Shown: positions 56,062 through 63,981 of the stretch, piece by piece | How the letters are laid out: each line of letters starts with the position of its first letter | How positions within the stretch are numbered: the stretch's first letter is position 1 | DNA from: Polaribacter aestuariivivens | GTDB taxonomy: Bacteria; Bacteroidota; Bacteroidia; Flavobacteriales; Flavobacteriaceae | Direction of reading: 5' to 3' | NCBI RefSeq assembly: GCF_005885675.1 | Contig: NZ_VANR01000008.1 | Coordinates: 62,721-126,720, forward strand | Length of the DNA: 64,000 nucleotides | Made by a program: the position numbers and the translations under genes | Notes under the pieces: generated by a model | Seen by the model: the letters and a program-made list of their open reading frames with translations, nothing else | What the model was told of the DNA's origin: nothing | The model's database searches: none

Positions 56062-56413
56062 TATTTACTTTTTTACTAAATATGTATGAAACAAATAGTA
56101 ATACAATTGCTAATAATGCTCCCATATGTTCTCCATCACTAATCATGTAATGAGCGAAAAATGCCAACACAAAATTGAAAAAGAAACCTGCATATGCCCA
56201 TTCTTTTAATGATTTGTTTGACACAAACCAAATGGTAATTAATCCTAAAATTTTAGCAATAGCCAATGGATAAATTATATAGGTTGGATATCCAAAACTT
56301 GCAAACGCTGCTTGAATTTCTGCATTGTTAAAAAAATACATGCTTACTGAAAAAAGCATTAATAGAGTTAATAATCCTGTTGAGATATAGTAAATAATTT
56401 TGTTTGTTTTCAT
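56051..56413 (-). CDS. DoxX-like membrane protein
   Basis: A 120-residue protein with four membrane helices (about residues 9-28, 45-63, 72-90, 96-113), typical of the DoxX-like family. Known members act with oxidoreductases in thiol or sulfur oxidation stress, but activity in Bacteroidota is not established. It is the first gene of the DoxX-OsmC pair (11-base overlap) with a well-formed promoter (56437) and an overlapping palindrome (56457). Confidence 0.82.
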   Translation of the reverse strand: MKTNKIIYYISTGLLTLLMLFSVSMYFFNNAEIQAAFASFGYPTYIIYPLAIAKILGLITIWFVSNKSLKEWAYAGFFFNFVLAFFAHYMISDGEHMGALLAIVLLFVSYIFSKKVNNGK

Positions 56414-56436
56414 TTTGGGTGATTTTAAATTCTAAA

Positions 56437-56444
56437 CAAAGTTA
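56437..56444 (-). promoter_or_regulatory. doxX-osmC promoter -7 box
   Basis: TAACTTTG on the minus strand is a full TAnnTTTG match 24 bases before the ATG; a TTG 20 bases upstream, inside the palindrome at 56457, completes the -33 element. Confidence 0.65.
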
Positions 56445-56456
56445 CAACAAATAATT

Positions 56457-56476
56457 TTATTTACCAAGGAAAATAA
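56457..56476. promoter_or_regulatory. 20-bp palindrome over the doxX -33 element, candidate MarR operator
   Basis: TTATTTACC-AA-GGAAAATAA is an inverted repeat with one mismatch. It is nearly identical to the perfect palindrome at 54200 before the pirin gene. It covers the -33 TTG, so a bound repressor would block RNA polymerase. Confidence 0.65.
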
Positions 56477-56631
56477 ATCCGTGGAAATATATTTAATTTA
56501 ATTTTTATTAAAAAGGGTGTTTACCTGTTGATTTCTTGTTAAAATGCTTAAATTAGCTAACTAAGTTTATTAAACATTAAAACATTGCGTAACGTGATGA
56601 CGTTGCAAACTATTTAGGAAAAATGCTCTGA

Positions 56632-57156
56632 ATGAAAAAAATTATTTTAGAATATAGATTTACTAATCATCAAAAGATTACGTTTCTCCTATATCTTGGA
56701 GCACCTTTCTTAATTAAAATTTTCTTTTTGTTAAGAAACAATATGCATTTGAATATGAAAGATTATTTAATTCTTTTGCTTTGTGTTATTTGTTATGCTT
56801 TTTTAATATCAATTGCATTTTTGAAAAGGGGGTTTCTGAAAAAAAACTCAAATCTTTATAAAGGTTCATTCTTTTTAGGAAAATTATTTTTCAAAACGCG
56901 AATTGACATTTCTGAAAAATCTAGAATAGTAGTGTTGAAATTTAGGAAATCTCAAAAATTTGCTTGGTTTAGTGATGCGAAACCAGACTTAGCATTTGAG
57001 TATAACAGTTTTGAAATTAACCTCTTGAATGCAAGACATACAAAACGAAAACCAATACTAGATCTGAAAAAGAAAGAAAACGTTGAACCAATAACTAAAT
57101 TTTTAACGTCTAATTTTGGATTGAAATTTGAAAAATATAATCCGAATTTTAAATAA
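56632..57156 (+). CDS. Two-helix membrane protein, unknown
   Basis: A 174-residue protein with two hydrophobic helices (about residues 18-38 and 44-64) followed by a soluble C-terminal domain with PH-like strand alternation (SRIVVLKFRKSQKFAWF, AFEYNSFEINLLNARH). It is the only plus-strand gene between about 47.2 kb and the window end. Flanks are not like those of the neighbours (GTTGGCAACA-type and hairpin sequences downstream), so it may be an inserted cassette. Function unknown. Confidence 0.6.
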   Translation: MKKIILEYRFTNHQKITFLLYLGAPFLIKIFFLLRNNMHLNMKDYLILLLCVICYAFLISIAFLKRGFLKKNSNLYKGSFFLGKLFFKTRIDISEKSRIVVLKFRKSQKFAWFSDAKPDLAFEYNSFEINLLNARHTKRKPILDLKKKENVEPITKFLTSNFGLKFEKYNPNFK

Positions 57157-57407
57157 AAACAGTTGGCAACACCGTATAAACTTTATTGCTTGTTTTAGCT
57201 CACTCGGGAAATTCCTTCGGAATTTTGCCGTTCGTGTTTTAATTAGTAAATTCTCCTAAAATCACACAACTTTCCATACACAAACTGTTAGCTAAACACA
57301 AAAATCTATCTCAGCTCTAAAAATTTGTAAACAAGTTTAGTCCAGATTGAATCTTTCAATTGTGTTCAAGATGACAAATTAAGATGCTTCATAAACTCGC
57401 AATGAAA
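57157..57407. other. Non-coding flank with hairpin, cassette-like
   Basis: No gene. It holds AACAGTTGGCAACACCG at 57158, a small hairpin AAATTCC-TTC-GGAATTT at 57209-57225 and AACTGTTAGCTAAACA near 57283, where AACAGTT and AACTGTT are complementary. I recall similar sequence following unrelated single genes in other Flavobacteriia, which suggests a mobile or recombining flank. Confidence 0.35.
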
Positions 57408-59099
57408 CTACTGATTGATACGAATAGAATCTATCTGTTTTTGCAAACGTTGAATTTCTTTTAAATTCTTTTCCTTTTTAGAAATCAATTGAATGGAATC
57501 TAAAATTGCCTGATTTTTTTCTAAAACTGTTAGCTCTTTTTCGAAGTAAATGTTTTCTCCTTCACTAGTTCTCCAAGCTTCATTTAACTGCTTATAAACC
57601 TCTTCGTTCCAAGTACTTGGTTTTTTTGCGTTTATCCAAACAACATCTCTATATTCGCTATCTACCAAAGCTAAATCTGGTGTTGCAGAACCATCAAACT
57701 GATTTGGGTTGTTGGTACTAATTGTAGATATTGTACCTAAAAAGAACATGCGCTTTCTACCTGCAATATTTTTAATATAAGGTCTAAATTCTACAGGAGA
57801 ATTTGCATTCCAATCATACTCTTTTTTTGATTCTTTTACCTTTAAGGGCATTGCAGAAACACCTGCATAACCTTGTTTTTTTGAAGCATGATCGTAATAA
57901 TAAAACTTATTTGTACCATCTGCTGGAATGAAAACACTAAAACTTAAACTGGTTCTTTCTTCTCCAACAGGCTCTAAACCAAACCAATGATATAAACCGT
58001 TAAATGCACCAACATTTGTATCTGAAAAGTCGAAATCGGTTACGTATGGTTGTTCATTTTGGTCTTTTGGTGCAACTGGAATTTTTACTGCACTTTTCAT
58101 GTTCCAAGGTAATGGATCTGAAAAACCTGCCAAAAACTTTAAAGATTCTGCTTGTAATCGAGAAACTTTTTCTGACAATGTATTTTGTTTTGTAAGGTAT
58201 TTGTAATTTTTCATTTCTTCTGGAGAAATATACGTTCCTTTTCCAATGGTAATTCGCTCTAAATAGTCTTTCAAAGAATGTTCGCCATTATCAACAACCA
58301 TAACTCCACCAAAAGTTGGATATGGAAAAAAGAAGCCTTTCCATTTTATTAAACTTACTACTTGTACCCAAGCACCTTGATCGTTTTTCATATAAAACGT
58401 GTCACTTGGTTCGTAATTAAATAACATCCAAGGGTTAAATCTTTGCACCACTGCATTGTATGTATTTCTACTAAATTTTAAAGATTCGCCTATGGAAAAC
58501 GTAACCGGAATTCTATTTTCACTCGAAAATCTTGGAAAAGGTGTGGTACTTGATACTGAAAAAACCTCTTCTGTATTGTCTTTTAAACCTTGCCAATAAT
58601 ATTTTTCTGTAGGCTGAATTGCCATTGTCCATTGATTTGAATCATCCACTCTTACCAAGTGTGGTAATGAAACATCTTTGGTTTCTCCAACAGATTCATT
58701 TGCCATTGAAAAAATGTTTCTTAAGGGTTGAATTCTTTCGTTTTGCGTTAGAGGAAGTTCTACAATTTCAATTCTATTCAAATTGTTAAACACATTATAA
58801 GTTTGCATATAATTGTACATTTTCGATTGAAAACCCACGTAATAAATAGCTCCAAAAAAAAGTGCTAATAGAAACAAAATACCTATTCTGCTTCCTGTAC
58901 TTGGAGTTTTTCGAAATTTTCTCAATCCAAAATACAATACTGTAAAACATAAAAGAATTATAAACATAAACTTTCTAAAAAACAACAATGCTGGTTGATA
59001 ATCGTCTCTTAAAAAGAATAATAACGCAATAATAATGATAGAGAATATGATGACTCTCTTTTTTTGTTTTGATCCTTTATTCCAATATTTTTTTATCAT
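57408..59099 (-). CDS. Large membrane-anchored protein, unknown
   Basis: A 563-residue protein with three membrane helices in the first ~105 residues (about 16-30, 38-58, 70-92). A long extracytoplasmic domain rich in beta strands and aromatic residues follows (HLVRVDDSNQWTMAIQPTEKYYW, WVQVVSLIKWKGFFFPYPTFGG), and a C-terminal coiled coil (LDSIQLISKKEKNLKEIQRLQKQID). No catalytic motif is recognised. Its stop is followed by the cassette-like spacer, and its start is followed by the tandem 49-base repeats. Confidence 0.65.
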   Translation of the reverse strand: MIKKYWNKGSKQKKRVIIFSIIIIALLFFLRDDYQPALLFFRKFMFIILLCFTVLYFGLRKFRKTPSTGSRIGILFLLALFFGAIYYVGFQSKMYNYMQTYNVFNNLNRIEIVELPLTQNERIQPLRNIFSMANESVGETKDVSLPHLVRVDDSNQWTMAIQPTEKYYWQGLKDNTEEVFSVSSTTPFPRFSSENRIPVTFSIGESLKFSRNTYNAVVQRFNPWMLFNYEPSDTFYMKNDQGAWVQVVSLIKWKGFFFPYPTFGGVMVVDNGEHSLKDYLERITIGKGTYISPEEMKNYKYLTKQNTLSEKVSRLQAESLKFLAGFSDPLPWNMKSAVKIPVAPKDQNEQPYVTDFDFSDTNVGAFNGLYHWFGLEPVGEERTSLSFSVFIPADGTNKFYYYDHASKKQGYAGVSAMPLKVKESKKEYDWNANSPVEFRPYIKNIAGRKRMFFLGTISTISTNNPNQFDGSATPDLALVDSEYRDVVWINAKKPSTWNEEVYKQLNEAWRTSEGENIYFEKELTVLEKNQAILDSIQLISKKEKNLKEIQRLQKQIDSIRINQ

Positions 59100-59106
59100 A
59101 ATTATG

Positions 59107-59204
59107 AGTTTGAAGTATGAAGTTGGAAGCCTGAAGTTTCTTACTCATACTTTATAGTTTGAAGTTGGGAGTGGGAAGCTGGGAGTTTCTCACTCATACT
59201 TTAT
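59107..59204. repeat. Imperfect tandem duplication of a 49-base purine-rich unit
   Basis: 59107-59155 and 59156-59204 are two 49-base copies, both starting AGTTTGAAGT and ending ACTCATACTTTAT. Internal GAAGTTGGAAGC-type words make the plus strand purine-rich. Copy one forms an inverted repeat with 59356-59377. Confidence 0.85.
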
Positions 59205-59334
59205 CTTTTAAAATTGAGAGTTTAAAAATTTTTACTCTTAACTTCTATTCTTATTTGATTTATAGTTTGATGATATTTTTCTTAATGACTTATATTATTA
59301 TTTTTATTTCAATTTAATTCATACTTACATATTA

Positions 59335-59387
59335 TAACTTCTTTTTCTACTCCAACTTCCAACTTCGAGCTTCAAACTTCCAACTAC
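59335..59387. repeat. Pyrimidine-rich counterpart tract ending at a stop codon
   Basis: CTTCCAACTTCGAGCTTCAAAC (59356-59377) matches the complement of 59108-59129 at 19 of 22 positions. The tract ends exactly one base before the stop codon of the gene at 59388. Confidence 0.8.
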
Positions 59388-59909
59388 TTAAAGCAGTCCT
59401 TTATCTTTTAAACGCTCTCTTGCACTCTTCTCCTCTACTTTTGGTTTTTCAATTTCCTCTTGTACTTTTTTAATAGCTATTGGTTCTTCACCTTTTATAT
59501 CTTCAATAAAATCTTTTCCTTTTTCTAAAACATCATTAAATTTTTCTTCTAGAGAATCTGAATGTTCATCTATAATTGCTGACGATTTAAAAATAAATCC
59601 TGCTATATAGGTACCAATTAAAGTTCCGAAAATCATCGAAGCAAATAAAGAAATTGTTGCCAAATCTATAGGAATTAAAAAACGTGTGATTAAAATTCCA
59701 ATCAAGAAAAATGAAGTAATAAAAACTAGCCTTAAAAGAAAGTTTTGCTCATAAACAAACCCCTTTTTTTCTATAGATTTCATTTGTAATTCTTTAGAAT
59801 TCAATAATTTATTAAAAAAACGATACACTCTATTGGTTTGTGATTCTCTCCAATAAATAATAATGCCTAATAATATTGATGCTATAAAAGTAATAAGTTC
59901 TAATGTCAT
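59388..59909 (-). CDS. Small membrane protein with charged C-terminus, unknown
   Basis: A 173-residue protein with one N-terminal helix (about residues 5-20), two more in the middle (about 58-75 and 82-107), and a charged Glu/Lys-rich C-terminal tail likely in the cytoplasm (EEPIAIKKVQEEIEKPKVEEKSARERLKDKG). It is bracketed by repeat tracts on both sides, so its own promoter and terminator are not recognisable. No family known to me. Confidence 0.6.
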   Translation of the reverse strand: MTLELITFIASILLGIIIYWRESQTNRVYRFFNKLLNSKELQMKSIEKKGFVYEQNFLLRLVFITSFFLIGILITRFLIPIDLATISLFASMIFGTLIGTYIAGFIFKSSAIIDEHSDSLEEKFNDVLEKGKDFIEDIKGEEPIAIKKVQEEIEKPKVEEKSARERLKDKGLL

Positions 59910-59934
59910 GGTTTTGAAGTTTGGAGATGTTTTA

Positions 59935-60081
59935 AGTTTGATGTTGGGAGCTTGAAGCTGGAAGTTTCTTACTCTTATGTTATTTTATACTATCTTATTT
60001 TTTAATTGTTTGAAGTTGGTTTGAGTTTGAAGTTGGGAGTTTCTTACTCTTACTTCAAACTCCCATCTTCCATCTTCCAAC
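59935..60081. repeat. Purine-rich units and opposing pyrimidine-rich units
   Basis: Two purine-rich units (59935-59977 and about 60015-60051, both ending GTTTCTTACTCTTA) are followed at once by the pyrimidine-rich TTCAAACTCCCATCTTCCATCTTCCAAC (60053-60080). Same word family as 59107 and 60471. The tract stops 4 bases before the four-helix-bundle stop codon. Confidence 0.75.
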
Positions 60082-60084
60082 TTA

Positions 60085-60438
60085 TTATTTTATTTTTTTT
60101 CTAAATGCTATTATCATATTCATTAAGTTGAAACATTTTTTGTACTGATTATTAAATTTTATTTCTGATATGTAATTTCTTCTTTTTGCTTTGTGTAAAC
60201 ACGTTACAACTTCTGCTAAAGAACGAATTGAATACCCTAAAAACTTTCTATATTCTGGACCTGACTGTAAAATTGAGCCTTCTGAAATATTTAAAGCAAC
60301 AGAATCTGATGCTCTTCTTAACTGTGATGATAAATTATAAATTTCTTCTCTTGGAAAACTATTAGCTAATAAATTCATATCCTCGCCTAAATCCATAGAA
60401 TTTTGCCAAATAATAAGATTTTCAAATTTAAAACTCAT
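60085..60438 (-). CDS. Four-helix-bundle protein (S23/IVP family)
   Basis: A 117-residue all-helical protein of the family TIGR02436, known from intervening sequences of 23S rRNA genes and from free-standing copies in Bacteroidota. Diagnostic pattern: FENLIIWQNSMDLGEDM at the N-terminus, YNLSSQLRRASDSVALNISEG in the middle, and FLGYSIRSLAEVVTCLHKAKRR. Some families bind nucleic acid, but function is not known. Both sides are filled with members of the same repeat family, which suggests that gene and repeats move or evolve together. Confidence 0.88.
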   Translation of the reverse strand: MSFKFENLIIWQNSMDLGEDMNLLANSFPREEIYNLSSQLRRASDSVALNISEGSILQSGPEYRKFLGYSIRSLAEVVTCLHKAKRRNYISEIKFNNQYKKCFNLMNMIIAFRKKIK

Positions 60439-60470
60439 TCGTTTTCTTTTTATAAAAATACAAAAATCAA

Positions 60471-60574
60471 TTTCTATCTCCTACTCTAACTTCCATCTTC
60501 ATGCTTCTAACTTCACGCTTCAAACTCCCAACTTCACACATCATTCTTCCAACTTCGTGCTTCAAACTTCCAGC
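60471..60574. repeat. Pyrimidine-rich repeat tract abutting a stop codon
   Basis: About 100 bases of CTTCCAACTTC / CTTCAAACTCC / CTTCTAACTTCACG-type words, ending directly at the stop codon of the gene at 60575. It is the third locus of this repeat family within 1.5 kb. Confidence 0.8.
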
Positions 60575-61810
60575 CTAATAACCATTTATTATTGTTTCCA
60601 CAACCCAATCTTGAACAGACTCATTTAAATTTTTAAAACGTTCATAAAATTGTTCTTTGTCATACCAATATAAAAATAAAACATCTTTTGGTGCAATGTT
60701 TACCAATAAATACCATATTAAATCTTGATTTGCCGCTTTTAAAGATGAATGTGGTTTGTTTAAAGCTACAAATAGTTCGTCATCTAAAATATCTTTTGCT
60801 TTTATTGTTTTTGAAATCTCTTTCTTTTGCAAAAAGAGTTCTAAACCCATTACTCTTTTTCGTTCTTGTATGTCTATTTTATTTAAATAACTCTTAAATA
60901 AAATAGGGTCTTGTAAAATATCTTTTATTGGATGGTTTGTTTCTTTTAAAAAAGATGAAAAAATGTATTTTTTAATTCTGTCATATCTTTTTCCTGTAAC
61001 TTCTTCATTCAAATCAAACTCAATTATATCATAACTTAACAACCTATCTATTAACTCTTTGTGAGATATATGATACATTAACACGTCGTAAGTTGTGTCG
61101 TTTATAGCTTCTTTGTAGGTTTCTTCTTTTTCGAAAATTAAAATAGGTTTTACAAAGTCTCTCAACACAAAAATTCCACCAAATGCTTTTGTGTAAAAAG
61201 AATCTGATGCAAAAACAATTGATTCTAAATCTAACGTTCTTTCTCTTAAATCGCCATATTTTTTAGCAGATGCCAACAACTGTTGATGAATATTTTCATC
61301 AATAAAATTAGTATCTTTTTTAAAAGTTTCAATCATTTTTAATTGTTCCGCTTTTGCAACATCTAAATTATTGATTAGATGAAATTTAATGTTGATTTCT
61401 TTGTATTTTAAAACATCTAAAGGCTCGTAAAACGTGTCTATTTTTTGGTCGAAATCTATACAAATTGCGGAATCTCTTGTAATATTATTTATTTTATCTC
61501 CGTGTTTTCTAAAAACAGTTTTCATTAATTCTTTATCAAAAGAATGAAACGGATTGTACACAGGTAAGCCTTTTTGTTTTGGTGAAATAATAATGGCATG
61601 TGTATTTGCTTCGCCATTATTTAAGTAAAAATTTTCATTTTTCTCTTCTGCAATTTCTGGACTCCAACCAGCTCCATCAATTGAAAAATTGGTGAGTTTT
61701 GTTTCTGAAAAACCTAATTTCAATAAACATTTATTGTAACGTTCTACTAATTTTCCGCTAATGGGAATTAGTTCGTTTCTATATAAATTGGCTTTTTTTA
61801 GTTTTTGCAT
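60575..61810 (-). CDS. DUF6638-like protein, unknown
   Basis: A 411-residue soluble protein with no signal, helix or recognised catalytic motif. N-terminal segment KKANLYRNELIPISGKLVERYNKCLLKLGF and later IDGAGWSPEIAEE are, as far as I remember, the pattern of a family (DUF6638) found in Bacteroidota beside an AAA ATPase and a Nudix gene, as here. The order is ATPase, Nudix, this gene, all minus strand, with a 40-base gap. Its conserved company suggests a shared process, perhaps quality control or nucleotide housekeeping, but no function can be stated. Confidence 0.6.
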   Translation of the reverse strand: MQKLKKANLYRNELIPISGKLVERYNKCLLKLGFSETKLTNFSIDGAGWSPEIAEEKNENFYLNNGEANTHAIIISPKQKGLPVYNPFHSFDKELMKTVFRKHGDKINNITRDSAICIDFDQKIDTFYEPLDVLKYKEINIKFHLINNLDVAKAEQLKMIETFKKDTNFIDENIHQQLLASAKKYGDLRERTLDLESIVFASDSFYTKAFGGIFVLRDFVKPILIFEKEETYKEAINDTTYDVLMYHISHKELIDRLLSYDIIEFDLNEEVTGKRYDRIKKYIFSSFLKETNHPIKDILQDPILFKSYLNKIDIQERKRVMGLELFLQKKEISKTIKAKDILDDELFVALNKPHSSLKAANQDLIWYLLVNIAPKDVLFLYWYDKEQFYERFKNLNESVQDWVVETIINGY

Positions 61811-61850
61811 ATTCCTATTCTAAATTCTTTCTGAAGAAAAAGAACTTTTC

Positions 61851-62444
61851 TTACTCGATTAATTTTTTAACTTTCAAATGATACAACAACATAATGGTTC
61901 TTGCATCTATAATTTCTTGGTTTTCTATCATTTTTAAAGCATCATCAAAAGACATTTCTAAAACCGTAATTTCTTCACTTTCTTCTGCTAAACCTCCTCC
62001 ACTTTCAACTTTATCTTCATCTGTATATTTTGCAACATATAAATGAACTTGTTCTCTCATTAATCCTGGCGATAAAAAAACAGTACTTACTTTTTCGATT
62101 TCAGAAATATTGTAACCAATTTCTTCTTTTGTTTCTCTAATTACACTTGTTTCTGGCGATTCATTTTTATCAATTGAACCTCCAACAACTTCTATCGAAA
62201 ATCCGTTTTTAACACCTGCAACATACATAGGTATTCTAAATTGTTTTGATAAAACTACTTTTTGGGTTATCGGATTGTATAACAAAACTGCTACTCCATC
62301 TGCTTTTCCGTAAACTTCGTGGGTTAAACGCTCTGTTTTTCCGTTTTTAAAAGTAAAATCGAAACTGACTTGCTCTAACTTTGCCCAAATATTGGAAAGA
62401 ACTTTTGAGGTTACGTTTTTAACTTTTTTATCTGTCACCTCCAA
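61851..62444 (-). CDS. Nudix hydrolase, NudK-like
   Basis: A 197-residue Nudix enzyme; the box GGSIDKNESPETSVIRETKEEIG (residues 88-110) has the full G-x5-E-x7-R-E-x2-E-E pattern. The N-terminal strand ADGVAVLLYNP and the C-terminal layout resemble GDP-mannose pyrophosphatase NudK and ADP-ribose pyrophosphatases. No ATG opens the frame: TTG at 62444 or GTG at 62438 must start it, both inside the ATPase gene (17- or 11-base overlap), so translation is probably coupled to that gene. Confidence 0.85.
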   Translation of the reverse strand: MEVTDKKVKNVTSKVLSNIWAKLEQVSFDFTFKNGKTERLTHEVYGKADGVAVLLYNPITQKVVLSKQFRIPMYVAGVKNGFSIEVVGGSIDKNESPETSVIRETKEEIGYNISEIEKVSTVFLSPGLMREQVHLYVAKYTDEDKVESGGGLAEESEEITVLEMSFDDALKMIENQEIIDARTIMLLYHLKVKKLIE

Positions 62445-63981
62445 ATGTTTTTCTCGCTTCCAAATCGATATTTAATTGATTTACTCTTGCATCTACTTTT
62501 CTCTTGAAATCTGTATCTGCAATCGTAGCAACATTGTCTAAATACCTTACTACTTCTTGTCTTCTAATTTCTGAAAAATTCAACCCTTTCATATTGGCTT
62601 TCATCAATTCTTGCAACATATGAAACTTTGTTTCGTAATCTTTCTTGAAATACGTTTCTGGGTTTTCGAACCAATCTTGTTCTAAATCAAAATCTGTTAG
62701 TCTTAAAGATATCGCAGATTGAATATTACGCACATCTCTTGATGAGAAAAATGGAAATATTTGCTGAATTTCTTTATACAAACTCGCAAAAAATAAATGC
62801 TGATTTGTTTTATGCAGTTTTTCTGCTTTATCATAAGCTTGCAAAACTCTTTCTTCAGAAGGTTTTTCTACCGAATTTAAAATATCTCCCATGCTTTTTG
62901 CTAAACCTTGGTCTTTCAAAAATTGATAATTTTCTGGATTTTGCATGTTCACAAAATCGGGCATGGTTTTATCAAGTTTCTTCCACCAAATATAATCTTG
63001 GTCTAAAAAGTCGTGTTCAGTTCTTGCTCCATCAATTTTAAATCGTCCTTGTACACGAGAAATTACAGCTTTGTCTAACATTTCTGGTAAATTGGTAAAA
63101 AGTCCGATAGAAGAATTTCCATAATTTACAGCATAAGCGCCTTCTGTATAACGTAAGAATACGCCAATAACTTCTTTAACTCCGGCTGAAACTCCTTGTG
63201 CAGTTCTTTCTTGTAAATTATTTTCTGCATCGTCAATTGGCGCAAAAATTAATTTTGTTGGGTCTTGCATTGGCTTCATCCATTCCACCATTTTTTCTGC
63301 AGAACCTCCTTGAAAAGTACTAATTAAAGTATCTGGCATTGGATGAAACAAAAAAGGAATATCTAAATTGTCTGAATGTTCTTTTAAGCGAGTTGCAATC
63401 GCAGCAATTAGCATACTTTTTCCTGTTCCTGGAATTCCATATCCCATAAAAACTGGCATAAAACCTCCCAATTCTTGAAACGGATTTTTCTTTGCATCAA
63501 AATCGTAGCTCAACATTCTTTCTGTTAATCTACGTGCGAAATGTTTTGCATCTTTATTTCCAACAATTTGCTCGAACTGAATTTTATTAAACTCAACACT
63601 TTTTGCGGTTCCTGCAAAAACATTTTCCCAACCAGAAACTGCGAAATCGCTGTTTTCTAATTTATACGTTCTATCTACAATCGTTTCTGTATATTCTAAC
63701 GTACTTTTTCTAAGCTGTATTTCATCAATAAAAGCTGCAAAATACACCACTGTAAAATCGATTACATCTTTGTCTGTTTTTACAATATCTGGATGTCCTA
63801 AATATTTATCAAAATAAAATAATGCACAGGCAATTCCTTTTAATGGTGATGTAAAAGATACTTCTGGAATTCCTGCAAACTTTTGCTTCATTACAGATAA
63901 ATCGTCTGAACAATGTGGTTTTAAATCGTGTAAAATTTTATAAGCGGTTGCAAATAATTGAAATGCAGTTGCGGTTTGCAT
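62428..63981 (-). CDS. AAA+ ATPase, uncharacterised Bacteroidota type
   Basis: A 517-residue cytoplasmic protein. An N-terminal helical domain of ~165 residues is followed by an AAA+ core: Walker A GIPGTGKS (182-189), Walker B LIFAPIDDAE (244-253) and a sensor-1-like strand SSIGLFTNLPEMLD with Asn. The extended sequence around the core (GGSAEKMVEWMKPMQDP) is family-specific. The C-terminal ~150 residues are helical. It is the first gene of the ATPase-Nudix-DUF6638 set and overlaps the Nudix gene. Its promoter is at or beyond the window edge. Confidence 0.85.
   Translation of the reverse strand: MQTATAFQLFATAYKILHDLKPHCSDDLSVMKQKFAGIPEVSFTSPLKGIACALFYFDKYLGHPDIVKTDKDVIDFTVVYFAAFIDEIQLRKSTLEYTETIVDRTYKLENSDFAVSGWENVFAGTAKSVEFNKIQFEQIVGNKDAKHFARRLTERMLSYDFDAKKNPFQELGGFMPVFMGYGIPGTGKSMLIAAIATRLKEHSDNLDIPFLFHPMPDTLISTFQGGSAEKMVEWMKPMQDPTKLIFAPIDDAENNLQERTAQGVSAGVKEVIGVFLRYTEGAYAVNYGNSSIGLFTNLPEMLDKAVISRVQGRFKIDGARTEHDFLDQDYIWWKKLDKTMPDFVNMQNPENYQFLKDQGLAKSMGDILNSVEKPSEERVLQAYDKAEKLHKTNQHLFFASLYKEIQQIFPFFSSRDVRNIQSAISLRLTDFDLEQDWFENPETYFKKDYETKFHMLQELMKANMKGLNFSEIRRQEVVRYLDNVATIADTDFKRKVDARVNQLNIDLEARKTFGGDR

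Noticed and set aside
57157-57300. Integron attC site
   Set aside because: The GTT cores are not followed by three purines and a pyrimidine, and no integrase is seen; only the cassette-like appearance was kept.
60085-60438. Intervening sequence of a 23S rRNA gene
   Set aside because: The four-helix-bundle family can sit in rRNA, but flanking sequence is protein-coding and repeat, not rRNA.
53181-60574. CRISPR array
   Set aside because: The repeats are degenerate or directly tandem, without unique spacers of constant length, and no cas genes are seen.
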